Shown here in pieces: positions 31,151-41,835 of a stretch of 64,000 bases of DNA (position 1 is the first letter of the stretch; each line of letters opens with the position of its first letter). The position numbers and the translations under genes were made by a program. The notes beneath the pieces are model-generated. The model worked only from the letters and a program-made list of their open reading frames with translations. It searched no databases and was not told where the DNA came from. Source of the DNA: Cordia subcordata (Eukaryota > Streptophyta > Magnoliopsida > Boraginales > Cordiaceae); the NCBI GenBank assembly GCA_028554755.1, contig JAPTOF010000009.1, forward strand, positions 2,460,501-2,524,500, read 5' to 3'.

Positions 31151-32640
31151 TCCTTAGAAGGAATGGCTCCATCCTCAAGATAAATACAATGCATGCAAAC
31201 TGAAGGGCCTATTCCTCTCAAATTGTCAATCTTCCACCTTATAGCCTTCCTATGTTTTCGAAGAACATTTAAGAGACATTTCTCATGCTTACAAGAAAGA
31301 TCAAAAGCTACGATAACCGGAAGGGTCTCACTAGGCCCTAGGAAAGCATACTTTAAATGCTTAGGAAGGGGTTTGAGCTCTAAAGATGGGTTAAGCTTAA
31401 CCACGGGGGACTTAATCTCAACATCATTAACGGGGTCATCACTAGAATCAAGACTATTCCTTAGACAACTTATCAATCATGGAATCTTCAACTAAAGAGG
31501 TGGAAGCTACACATTTCCTCTCTAAGATCTCCAAATCAAAGCTAGACAACATCTCTTCAAATTTCCTAAAATCTTCTCCATCGGTCATAGTCTTCTCTAC
31601 AAAGTCCTCAATACAAGAATCAATCACATCAACTCTGAAGCACTGTTCTCCATTCTCTTCTCCTCCTACACTAGCCTTATTCATTATCTCGGCATCCTTC
31701 CTAGTAGACCTCAAATTTCCAAATTTCATCTCTAATAACCCTAACCTAATACAATGGATAATCGTATCTACGGTAGCAAGGAAGTGGCAACCTAAAAGGA
31801 TGGGTGTAGAATGTCTAAAATTGTGACCCGAATCCATATCTAATACTATGAAGTCAACAGGGTACAGAAAGTCACCTACCTGTACCATAACATCCTCTAC
31901 CACACCCTTAGGTCCATGTTTGACCTATTAGCTAGCTGAAGAGTAACATGTGTAGGGGACAACTCACCTAGACCTAGCTACTGATAGATGAAGTAAGGAA
32001 TGAGATTCACACTGGACCCTAAATCTAGCAAGGCATGATCAATCTGGATCTCATGGATCCTACAAGGAATGGGAAAGCTCCGGGGTCACTCATTTTGGCC
32101 AGAGGGCCAATGGTACAATTGCTATTCACTTTCTCCGTGATCTTCACCTTCTTAGGCATAATCGATGCTCGTCGCTTCCTAGTACAAAGATCTTTAAAGA
32201 ACTTGGCATGGGAGGGAATAGAATGGATGGCATTTATCAAAGGAAGATTAACCTTAACGTTTTTAAGATGCTCTAGGACTTAACCTTAATGTCCTTAAGA
32301 TGCTTTAGGACTCTGAGAAATCTAGTATCCTTACTGGGTGAAGGCCTCTCTAAAAAAGATGTATAAGGAACTCCAGGCTCAACACCTCCAGACTTATGGG
32401 AATCATTAATAGGCTCCTTTCCTTCCCAATGTGGGCAAGAAGTACTATTCTTTCCATGATCTTTAATGGTCTCAACTCTTTCAATAGGACCCTTTATAGA
32501 ATCTCCCTCAACAGGACTACAATGAGGCTCTCCAAACTCAGAAGAACTACTAGGTGCAAACACTGTATAATCAACTCTTAATTTATTATCCACTATTCTA
32601 ACACTCCTAAGAGTGGTGACAGCCTTATCCTAGGCCTAAC
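31151..32640 (-). pseudogene. Protease region and RT lead-in of element E
   Basis: Minus strand frames 32593-32273 (VDYTVFAPSSSSEFGEP linker), 32240-32025, 31903-31454 and 31476-31144. The catalytic Asp codon is at 32025-32023 (LLDLGSSVN). Then come VQVGDFLYPVDFIVLDMDSG and the LGCHFLATVDTIIH block, and the RT lead-in WKIDNLRGIGPSVCMH. A 53-bp-scale local duplication around 32250-32310 repeats a stretch about the length of LKVKLPLI, with TTAACCTTAA...AAGATGC twice. Confidence 0.82.
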
Positions 32641-34245
32641 AGGGATGAGTGGTGTCAGTAGAGGAACAAGGCTAGACTCTAGGGTTTACCTCCGACTGAG
32701 AAGGAACTTCCCAAGGTCTCTAACGCTCAACTAACTGGTCAACTACCCTAACTGTGCCTCAATCCTAGCCACTGCTACCTATTTTCTGCTACCTCCTACT
32801 GCTGGTTCTGAATAAATGACAATATCTTTATTATATCACTACTAGGAGATTGGCTACTAGAAGGGGTAGGTAATGCCTGATGTTGGGGCACACTAGTGAG
32901 ACGGGGTTGATTAAGATTGTAGAAACATAGGGGATATTAAGAATAGGGTCGCTACTAGGATGGAACTTGAGAATGGGAACTAGACTCATACTGACCTTGT
33001 CTCCAAGAAAACTTGGAATTATCCCTCTATCTCGGGTTATTAGTGTTAAAATACGGATTATACTCATGAGAATATCCCTGTGTAGCACATATTTACTCTT
33101 ACATAAAATTAGGAAACTGGGGTGCCAAGGGGCAAGCAATAGTCTCATGAGATGACTTAGAGCATAAAGCACACACTTTAATTACTGAAGGATGGGAAGG
33201 AGAACCTACTAAACTAACTCTGTGATTCTAGGAGGAAAGAGTCAAAGAGATGAATTGATCTAACTTATGAGTCAATGCTTTAACCTTAGAGGGCAAATTA
33301 GAACAAACTTCAACCTCATTGACACCTCTCTTATTATCTCCTTGACTGGACCTGCCCATAGCAAATTTCTAAACAGAGTTTTTGGCCCTTAACTCTCTTT
33401 TCTCCTATGCCTCAGTTGGTCTCAAGGTATAGAAGCCACCAGCAAAGGCAGCATTAACCATTTTCCTATTTTGTTCATTTAAACCTCAAAAGAAATACTA
33501 GAGTAGGTCATGACTACCATACCTGTGGTGTAGACACTATCTAAAAAGGTCTTTGAACCTTTCCCAAGCCTCATGAAAGGACTCTAGCTCATCCTAAGAG
33601 AGAGTCATGATGACAATCCTAAGATTGTCTATCTAGGCTATGGGATAGAATTTTCAAAAGAACTTAGATTAAAGCTTGGCCCATGAAGTTATGCAACCAT
33701 TACTTAAGGAATGCAACCAAGTCCTAGCCTTGTCCTGAAGAGAGAAAGAATACAATATTAGATGTATGACCTCTTACGGGACATTGGGGACATGGAGGGT
33801 GGAACTCATCTCAACAAAACCAGTAATATGCTCTAGAGAACTCTCATTGCTGCTTGTGTAGAAGGAAGGAAGCATGGCAAACATACTAGACTTGATTTTG
33901 AAGTTTGTCTCCCTCAGACCCAGAATTTGAATGGCCAAATTAGGCTCAAAGGCTTCGGGGAGGAAGAATTGCCTAATAGTTGGTTCCTCATCCATGGTTG
34001 GGTCTGGTCTAAGGGGTTATTATCTAAAATGATCTTGGGCTTGATGTTCACCATGAGGTGGCATGGGATTTATAGGTGGAATAGGAGGTATGGGAGGATT
34101 ATTTGGATCGGCCATCTTCTCAAGAAGATTCCAAAATTCCTAAAATCCCTTGCAATCCTATCGGGTTTGGGATTAAGGGGAACTAGGGGATTTTCAAGGG
34201 ATCTCCTACCAAGCATGCAAAAACTATCCTAACTGTAGCCACTTC
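32641..34245 (-). pseudogene. Gag of element E
   Basis: Minus strand from about 34215: basic N-terminus with EKMADPNNPPIPPIPPINP, then MDEEPTIRQFFLPEAFEPNLAIQ (33995 leftward), the capsid core (LPSFYTSSNESSLEHITGFVEMSSTLHVPNV, FSLQDKARTWLHSL, ESFHEAWERFK) and a CALCSKSSHETIAC zinc knuckle near 33175-33130 with all CCHC residues. There are many stops. Confidence 0.85.
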
Positions 34246-34547
34246 AACCCCCGAAAACTTCAATAATCCTAAAACTATAGCAAATAAGCCACAAACCTAT
34301 GGTGCCTACTAACAACAAAAACAAACGCAAACTAATAAAGCTAAACACGCATACAAGCTAAATACAAAAAATAAACGCAATAGCTTAGAAGAAAACAAAA
34401 ACAAAGATAGATAAGTGAGTACCAAAGCAAGATGATATAAATAAGAAGTAAGATAAGAAAAAACTAAATAAACTATAAAGAAAAATCAAGGAAAATAGAT
34501 AAAGCAACTACTAAAATGCACAAGCAAAGAATGCAAACCACTGTGCT
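34246..34547 (-). other. Leader of element E
   Basis: Short AT-rich region between gag and PBS with many A-rich runs in plus orientation. It is the counterpart of 3145-3382 in C and 61940-62193 in H. No gene is seen. Confidence 0.65.
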
Positions 34548-34565
34548 TCCCCGGCCACGGCGCCA
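34548..34565 (-). promoter_or_regulatory. PBS of element E, tRNA-Asp type
   Basis: On the minus strand TGGCGCCGTGGCCGGGGA, 17 of 18 bases of the tRNA-Asp complement. It lies 6 bp inside the LTR edge at 34572. Confidence 0.9.
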
Positions 34566-34571
34566 AGAACT

Positions 34572-34944
34572 TGGTGTATTCTTTCAGTGCAAGCCTTAAA
34601 AGGTCCAGCAAGCGTACGGACTGTGCATAATAGGGGATACTATTACGGGTGTCGATCCAAAAGAAGGCTAATCATGGAAGGAATCCTATGTGTGTATGCT
34701 TTAGAAGATGCCTAAAATAAAACCTAACCCTAACATTTTTTGTAATTTTTTGGGCTTTAAGGAGTTGAGAAGGAAATAAAAGCACTACACCATGAACACT
34801 GGAAAGGGAAAAAGAATGAGAACTAAGCTAATCTAAGAGGGTTAAACCTATGGGAAGGAGACAAGGAGACTTACATTGGCTAATGGATGATTCCTTATCT
34901 TTTTACTATGGGATCTAGGGAATTGCCTTATTAAACAAGGCGTC
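34572..34944 (-). repeat. 5' LTR of element E, first piece
   Basis: In plus orientation starts TGGTGTATTCTTTCAG and matches E's other LTR from 9923. It is interrupted at 34944/34945 by element I and continues at 41836. Confidence 0.88.
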
Positions 34945-36539
34945 TAATGTGTGTCATTTGTGCATGTTTGCATCTAGTTTTTGCATGCATTTTTCGAGGT
35001 GTTTAGAGCATAATTGAGTACATTTAGTATAGAGTTTATGCATAACTATTAATATTTGTACATAATTTATTTGGATGTATAAATTCTATACTAAGTGTTA
35101 TATTCCATAATTTAGGAGTGTTTTGGAAGGGTTCAAGCTTACACGAGGAAGAAATGAGCTAACGGATTAAGACCAGAACAAAAGGGATGAAGGAGGGAGC
35201 ATTCTAACTCAGCCAAACACCCTGAAAAAAAGCTGGTCGACCGACTAGGTCAGCTGGTCAAGTCAGAAGCCCTCATTATTAAGCTGGTCAAATTCATCAA
35301 GGAGTTGATCGACCCAGTCGGTCGACCCAGTCGCTCAACAGGCTGTGCACTGAAGCTATTTCTAAACTACTCATTTCAGCTCATTTTAGGAAGAGGAACA
35401 TTTTTTTAGAAAAACCCTAATAAACCCTATGCTCTACCCAAATTACAAAACACCTAAAACCTCTATCTAAACCCCATACCAAGCTAGGATTGAAGCATTA
35501 AACAAAGATTTGAAGGACTTGTGTGGATTTGGAACAAGAATTTAGGGGAGTTCTTCTTGTTCTTTCTCTATTTCTTGTAAATATGTTGCTAGATTAGGCT
35601 AGATTTAGGGTTGATTGATGTTGTATACTAGATTAGGGCTTTGAATAATGGATTTTTGTGTATCTTTGGCTCTTAATACATGCTTGTTTACATAAATATA
35701 TGGCATGATTCAATATGTCAATGTATTGGAAATCAAACATGTCTATGTGTTTGTTAAAATGCCTAGGTGAATGTGTATATGTTATTTGTGCTTCAAATGT
35801 TCTTATCTACTTATATGGGTGATGTGATTTTGCTAAATTTCATGGGTTTGCTTAGTAGAATAGGCTTTAACTTTAAATCCAGCTAATAGGTTACATACTA
35901 TGCTTAGTCGAGTGTAGGTGCTAGTCATTGCCTTTAAACCCAGATAAGCAGATAACTTAACCTAGACTTAAGTATCCCTCACCCACGTTAGAGTTGGTTA
36001 ATCAAGCCTTAATATCACATAGTGTTTAGGTGCTAGTCCTTGGCTTTAAACCCAGCCAAGAGGATAAGTTCTAAGCATGAATTGTGTAGGCTAGGAGGAA
36101 TCGACCTTTAGCTTTAAACCCAGCTAATGGGTTGAACCACTAGTATTGGTTAAGAGACCCCCTGATCAACACGATGGCAATAGAAGTCCTGAGTCTTAGA
36201 TAAACCTAATTTGTTAATCTAGCCCGAGTCTAGTTACAACACAATCGCCCTAGGTCTCCCTCTTCTTTGTTAGGTATTCCTTCTTTAGCTTGGCACCCTT
36301 TAGTTCCTCTATAGTTTAGGTTTTCTTTCTTTTTGATCTCCCTTCCAACCTAAAGAGGGCACACCCATGCACATAGCTAGTTTTAGGCACTCGAGTATAT
36401 AGAGAACAAACTAAGGTAGCCTCCTTTTAGACACGATACCTGTACGCACGCACTATACTAGACACAATCCATGCTCTTACGGGTGTAAAACTTAGTTGTA
36501 TTTGTGCTTCATTTTCACATACCACTGAGAACACGATTA
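34945..36539 (+). repeat. 5' LTR of element I (1595 bp)
   Basis: Starts TAATGTGTGTC (the 3' LTR has TGATGTGTGTC, so the terminal G has mutated) and ends AACACGATTA. It carries a decayed GTCGAC tract at 35215-35345 and four hairpins with TTAAAYCC loops at 35867, 35928, 36040 and 36108. The body is unlike the Athila LTR apart from these motifs and the terminal TGATGTG. Confidence 0.88.
35867..36127 (+). repeat. Four LTR hairpins in element I 5' LTR
   Basis: 36040-36059 TTGGCT/AGCCAA and 36108-36127 TTAGCT/AGCTAA are perfect. 35867-35886 (TTAACT/AGCTAA) has one mismatch. 35928-35947 (TTGCCT/AGATAA) is decayed. The loops are TTAAATCC or TTAAACCC. Confidence 0.75.
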
Positions 36540-36674
36540 AGGTTCCTTATGTGCTTGTGTGTTTGTGGTTAGTTGCTTGCGTGTTGTTCTATCTTTAGTT
36601 TCTTTCCCTATTTGAAAAACCACGAAAAAAATAGAAAATTTTGAAAATTCAAGACAAAAAAGATTGAATTGTGA

Positions 36675-38790
36675 AGAGGTTTTACTTGTCATTCATTGAA
36701 TATTACTGATCCTAATGCTTCTTGGTGGTCACTAGTATCCTCTTTCCCACTACTCGAATATGCTTCCAAGGTATGTCACTTATGTGGAAGTTATAAATAT
36801 CCAATTGTCTTTTGTCCCTATGAAAATCCCCAATCTAGGGCTAGTGCTAATTATGACCCATATAGTTATGTGTTGGTTCATACATCTTCACATAGAAATC
36901 ATAACTATAGGGATGAATATTCTTATCATTGCAATCTATGTGGAAGATGTGATCATGATTCCAATTCTTGTCCTACCTTCTACCCTTATCCCTGATTGCA
37001 TGCAATGCCCAAGAACACCCCTAGGAATCATGTGCGCATGCATGCATCAACATCTTATCATCATGATTCTAGGAAGCAGCATCATGCATTTTCACCATGG
37101 GGTGAAGATGACTCTTCATTCCATTCATCCTCTAGTTTCGATTGTCCACCTCTAACATTTTCTTTTCCCACCTATTCCTCTCCTTAGTTTTTTGATGGTC
37201 ATGTGCAAAACAATTTTCAACATGACTACCCTTTCCACTCAGTTGAGCCCTCTTCTTTTAGGTCATCCTTAAGTTATGATGAAAAGATTGCCTATCTACA
37301 ATCACTCCTTCAATCTGATCGACAAAGACTTGATAGCATGATGCAACAAGTTGACTATCTAGGTGAGTGCTTGAAGAGAGAGATTGAGAGCGAACAACCC
37401 GTTGTTAGAAGTCTTGAGATACCTTTAGACCAGGTTGAGGAGATAAGAGAGAAACCTAGAGATGAGAACAATAGGGTGAAATTGATGGTGTTTTGGAGAG
37501 GAATTTAGAAAGAGAGGTAGATGGAAAGATTACATCTTGCAGTGAGGATGAGAGTGAGCATGATAGTAATTTGGTTCTTCTTGACTCTTATGGTTATGTT
37601 TTAGAGGAAATAGTACCCTATCCTCTTGTGCGCCACCCACTGAGTCATGTGAACCTAACCTTCCCTCTCTTTCTACACTGCCTACACACATGGAGGTTGA
37701 GTCCCATGTCGATAGTACTCAATTGCATTCCGAGTCGGTATTTATGGAGTTTAGCATGTATTCTTCCCTTAAGCATTTATGCATACATGATGAGGAATCT
37801 GTTGAGTCCCCTTTGTCCCTTCGATTTGTGCATACCCCTTGTGAAGAACATGATGAGGAGATGACGACCACTAGTGATAAATTTGTGAAAGCATTTGATG
37901 AGACATTTGCTAGTATGGATCTGGAGTCATCTATTAGGGAGTATAGAGCATCAATTTCGGAGTCTTTAGATGATAAGTCTCTTGGAGTTAAGGATTGTTT
38001 TGTTAAGGAGAATAGCCACTCCAAGAAAACACTTAAGGAAGAAATTGATGAGCTTGAAATTGCGATCTATGGGTCTTTGGGTGTGTTTGATAAATCATTG
38101 TTGATACCTTGTGCTACCCTCTCTACTAGGGAATTGATTGATGAGGTTAAGCATTTTTTAGATGAACATAGAGCTTCCCTTAGTTTGAGTAAACCCATTA
38201 AGATCGAATCTACCCCTTACGAGGAGTTAGAGTGACCTAGGCTTGACAATGCTATATCTTATGGAGAAGAAGAGTGTAGTACATCCAATTCCCCTATCCT
38301 TGCTCCTTCTTCTCCTAATGTCATTCTTACTCCCTTTTCCCATTCTATTAAGCCTCTCTCTTTAGAGCTCACATTTATGCCTTTTTGCATAGAACACTTT
38401 TATCTAGGGTTAGAAACCACGTTTCTTATGTTGCATGCATTTGACTTATATTTAGCCCATAAGGATGGTGTATTTTTAGCCCTTGATTTTGATAAGAAGT
38501 CCATGGGGTGGCTAATTAGAGAGCGAGCGGGGCATGATTTTTCATGTTTAAGCATGCTTTATTCCACTCTTGCATCCACATGCTCATTTCATATTTCGGG
38601 GTGGGATCTTGAAAAGGGGTGCACCGTGCATCCATTACCCCAACCCTTAGTGCATGACCCTTTTCCCTCTACTTGCTATGCTTTAATGATTATCCAGCAG
38701 TTCATGCCACACACTTTAAACATGTATTGCTCTAACATTGGCCTCCGGCTGGGGGCGTTAAACCCAGCGCTACTAGGAGGCGCCCTAGGC
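36675..38790 (+). pseudogene. Element I frame, Gag-like, about 700 codons, not recognised
   Basis: Three stretches are in one frame (36675-36995, 36996-37187, 37203-37508), separated only by stops. Frame changes near 37500 and 37680 lead to 37690-38235, which reads on through one stop to 38790. I infer one ancestral frame. The start is unclear: the best candidate codon at 36696 is TTG, possibly a mutated ATG. Two knuckle-like units lie near the N-terminus: CHLCGSYKYPIVFC (His replaced by Tyr) and CNLCGRCDHDSNSC, a full CX2CX4HX4C. The middle is acidic and helical, with YLQSLLQSDRQRLDSMMQQ. The C-terminal part (MPFCIEHFYLGL...) is rich in aromatics and Cys. I see no capsid core and no enzyme motif. 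Confidence 0.65.
38773..38788 (+). repeat. Post-coding CTAGG/CCTAG hairpin, element I
   Basis: CTAGG, loop AGGCGC, CCTAG, preceded by AGCGCTA, at the end of the Gag-like frame. It is the counterpart of 48724-48739 (D) and 12887-12872 (E), whose loop is AGGCAA. Confidence 0.68.
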
Positions 38791-40241
38791 ATGTTTATAT
38801 TTTTCTTATTCTTCTTGTATTTTACTTGTCTTTGATTTTGTATATAGTATATTAATTTTTATTCATTTATTCTTGGTTTGTATTTAATTGATTGGATTGC
38901 TTTTCCTTGCATTTGTTTTCCTTATCTTTTACTAGTTTATGTTATACTTTATTTGCTTGTTTTCTTAATAGATTAGATTTTTGCTCCCTTACTTATTCTT
39001 GCTCCATTCAATCATTTGTGCATCAATCCTATGCCCTTGCATACATCCTTGTTTATCTTTTAAATGCCAATGTGAGCTTGCATGATATAGACTACTAATC
39101 TTTTCTTTGTTTTTTTTTTTAGCATTAATGCTTTCCACAAAAGATAGAGGCTAGTAGATCATTAGATTGTCTTTAGCATTTGCGGACTACATGGAAACAA
39201 GGTTGTATCTATCCATCTTTCACTTGTCTCCGTCTATCCCTCTCAACATTCCCCATATGTGTTTCATGTTGATTGCTTGTCGTGTGGCTTTGTGATTTTT
39301 GCTTGAGGACAAGCAAAGTTTAGGTTTGGGGGTGCGATTGTTTATTTAATGTTTGTATCATGTTTAGGGTAGATTTGCATAGCACACCTTTTTTTGCTAA
39401 AAATGTGTTCGATTTTTTCAATTTCTTGCATGTTTTGAGTTGTTTATCTCTATGTTGGTTGAAGAGTTGACTTTTGTTATTGACTTGATTGATTAGAGAA
39501 GATGAGGGTGTATTGTGGGGAGTGAATGAAGTATGGGGTATGACCTTGACATTGAAGAGAATCTATTTGAAAACTGTGGGTAGTGAGCATTTCAAAGAAT
39601 GCACCTTGTAGTTTCCCCACAACTTGGTTGGGAAAAGTGTTTTTAAAGGGTATTTGATATGAGTGCCCCTTCCTTGATTGGTTCTTTTAGTGTGCCTTAG
39701 CCTCTTTTTTTTTCTTTGTTATGTATTGAAAAAAATAGAAAAAATATAAAAAATGAAAATGAGGAGAAAATGAGAAAAAGCCAAAAGGCAACAAAAAGAT
39801 TGAAAAGTGAAGTATGTTGAATAAGTGTCAAGTGACACAATGTCAATTTGACACAAGTATCTCTTTGTTCTTTCATTTGTTGTGAATAAGGCTCTTATGT
39901 CAATTGTGAGCCATTGTGATGAATTCTTCTCTGTCTTGTATCTTTGGGGCTAAGTACATATTGGGAGGCCATATTTGTTGATAGGGCATGAAGTATCAAC
40001 ATCCCGGGTGTGTGAGTTGGAATCCTAAGTTTGTGGTGGTTCTAGCTACTTGGTAACATTTCCAAGAGGTGTGAGACCTCGTGTGATTGAAGGGAAGATC
40101 CGAAAAAGACTAGGGAAGCCCTTACATGAAAGGAATGACCCCTTATACCCCTTGGAGGCGAAAAGATAGCAAGTTAATGCGATTGGCAACTCTTTGAGAA
40201 GCATGAGGATAGACTTCATTTAGGCTTACTTAGGGACAAAC
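38791..40241 (+). other. 3' UTR of element I
   Basis: No supportable gene. It contains a first GCTTGAGGACAAGC hairpin (39298-39317) followed by a polypurine-like GGTTTGGGGGTG (39333-39344), then A/T-rich runs (39710-39800) and the GTGACACAATGTCAA stretch (39835-39865) shared with element E's 3' UTR. This gives two polypurine-like cassettes about 910 bp apart. Confidence 0.7.
39298..39317 (+). repeat. Hairpin before an internal polypurine-like tract, element I
   Basis: TTTGCTTG, loop AGGA, CAAGCAAA: a perfect 8-bp stem, followed 15 bp later by GGTTTGGGGGTG. In Athila-type elements this cassette normally sits right at the 3' LTR, but here it is about 950 bp inside. Confidence 0.72.
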
Positions 40242-40262
40242 AAAAGGAAGGTTTGGGGGTGT
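40242..40262 (+). promoter_or_regulatory. Polypurine tract of element I
   Basis: AAAAGGAAGGTTTGGGGGTGT directly before the 3' LTR start TGATGTGTG; the same core as element E's tract. Confidence 0.82.
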
Positions 40263-41830
40263 TGATGTGTGTCATTTGTGCGTGTTTCCATATAGTTTTT
40301 GCATGCATGTTTAGAGGTGTTTAGAGCATAACTGAGTGCATTAAGTATAGAGTTTATGCATAACTATTAATATTTGTACATAATTTATTTGGATGTATAA
40401 ATTCTACATTAAGTATTAATATTTCCATATTATAGGAGTGTTTTAGAAGGGTTCAAGCTTACACGAGGAAGAAATGAGCTAACGAATGAAGACTGGAAGA
40501 AAAGGGATGAAGGAGGAAGCATTCTGACCTAGCCGGACGCCCTAAATAAGAGCCGATTGACCGACCAAGTCAGAAGCCCTCATTATTTAGCCGGTAGACT
40601 TCATCAAGGAGCCGGTCGACCCAGCTAGTCGACCAGCTGTACACTGAAGCTATTTTTAAACTACTCGTTTCAGCTAATTTTAGGGAGAGGAACATTTTTA
40701 ATAAAAAACCCTAATAAACCCTAACCCTCTCCCCAACTCACAAAACACATAAAACCTCCATCTAAACCCCATACCAAGCTGGGATTGAAGCATTAAACAA
40801 AGATTTGAAGGACTTGTATGGATTTGGAAGCAAAAATTTAGGGGAGTTCTTCTTGTTGTTTCTCTATTTCTTGTAAATATATTACAAGATTATACTAGAT
40901 TTAGGGTTGATTGATGCTGTATATTAGATTAAGCTTTGAATAATGGATTTGTATGTATCTTTGGCTCTTAGTATATGCTTGTTTACAAAAATATATGGCA
41001 TGATTCAATATGTCTATGTATTGGAAATCAAACATGTCTATGTGTTTGTTAAAATGCCTAAGTGAATGTGCATGTGTTATTTGTGCTTCAAATGCTCTTA
41101 TCTACTTATATGGGTGATGTGATTGTGCTTAATTTCATGGCTTTACTTAGTAGAGTAGCCTTTAGCTTTAAATCCAGCTAATAGGTTACATGCTATGTTT
41201 AGTCGAGTTTAGGTGCTAGTCATTGGCTTTAAACCCAGCCAAGGGAATAAGTTAACATAGACTAGTGTATCCCTCACCCATGTTAGTGTTGGTTAATCGA
41301 GACTTAATATCGCGTAGTGTTTAGGTGCTAGTTCTTGGCTTTAAACCCAGCCAAAAGGATAAGTTCTAAGCATGAATTGTGTAGGCTAGGACGGATTGGC
41401 CCTTAGCTTTAAACTAAGCTAACGGGTTGAACCAATATTGGTGAAGAGACCCCCCGATCAACACAATGGGAATAGAAGTCCTGAGCCTCAGATAGACCTA
41501 ATTCATTAATCTAGCCCAAGTCTAGTTGCAACACAATCGCCTTAGGTTTCTTTGTTCTTTGTTAGGTTTTTCTTTTTTAGCTTGGCACCCTTTAGTTCCT
41601 CTATAGTTTAGGTTTTCTTACTTTTTGAGCTCCTTTCCATCCTAAAGAGTGAATACACACGCAAATAGCTATTTTTAGGCACCCAAATATATAGAGACCA
41701 AACTAAGGTAGCTTATCTGTGGAGACGATACTTGTACGCATGCACTATACTAGACACGATCTGTACGCTTGCCGGTATAAAACTTGGTTGTATTTGCGCT
41801 TCATTTCATATACCACTAAGAACACGATCA
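40263..41830 (+). repeat. 3' LTR of element I (1568 bp)
   Basis: TGATGTGTGTC...AACACGATCA. All four hairpins are perfect here (41162-41181, 41223-41242, 41335-41354, 41403-41422), two with GG-CC and two with AG-CT stem centres. The GTCGAC-type tract is at 40535-40640. Confidence 0.9.
41162..41422 (+). repeat. Four perfect hairpins in element I 3' LTR
   Basis: Stems TTAGCT/AGCTAA, TTGGCT/AGCCAA, TTGGCT/AGCCAA, TTAGCT/AGCTAA with 8-base loops TTAAATCC, TTAAACCC, TTAAACCC, TTAAACTA. Spacing is roughly 60-110 bp. Where the left arm changes G to A, the right arm changes C to T. Confidence 0.8.
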
Positions 41831-41835
41831 TCGTC

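Larger units (their letters stand above)
34945..41830 (+). mobile_element. Element I: non-autonomous LTR retrotransposon with a Gag-like frame
   Basis: Two direct LTRs of about 1.6 kb enclose 3.7 kb. The interior has one long decayed frame (36675-38790) and a long 3' UTR, with no protease, RT, RNase H or integrase signature on either strand. The flanking 5-mers are GCGTC and TCGTC, a one-mismatch target duplication, and E's LTR reads straight on across the insertion. The polypurine tract, the post-pol hairpin and part of the 3' UTR match the Athila-type elements, so it was probably mobilised by that family's enzymes. It resembles terminal-repeat elements that keep only a gag-like gene (TR-GAG type). 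Confidence 0.85.

Noticed and set aside
31193..31826. Plus-strand frames opposite element E protease and RT
   Set aside because: Antisense shadows; the minus strand carries the conserved DLGS and LLGCxFLAT blocks.
34945..41830. Element I as a pararetrovirus or endogenous virus
   Set aside because: It has direct LTRs, a polypurine tract and a near-perfect target duplication, and no movement-protein, coat-protein or RT motif.
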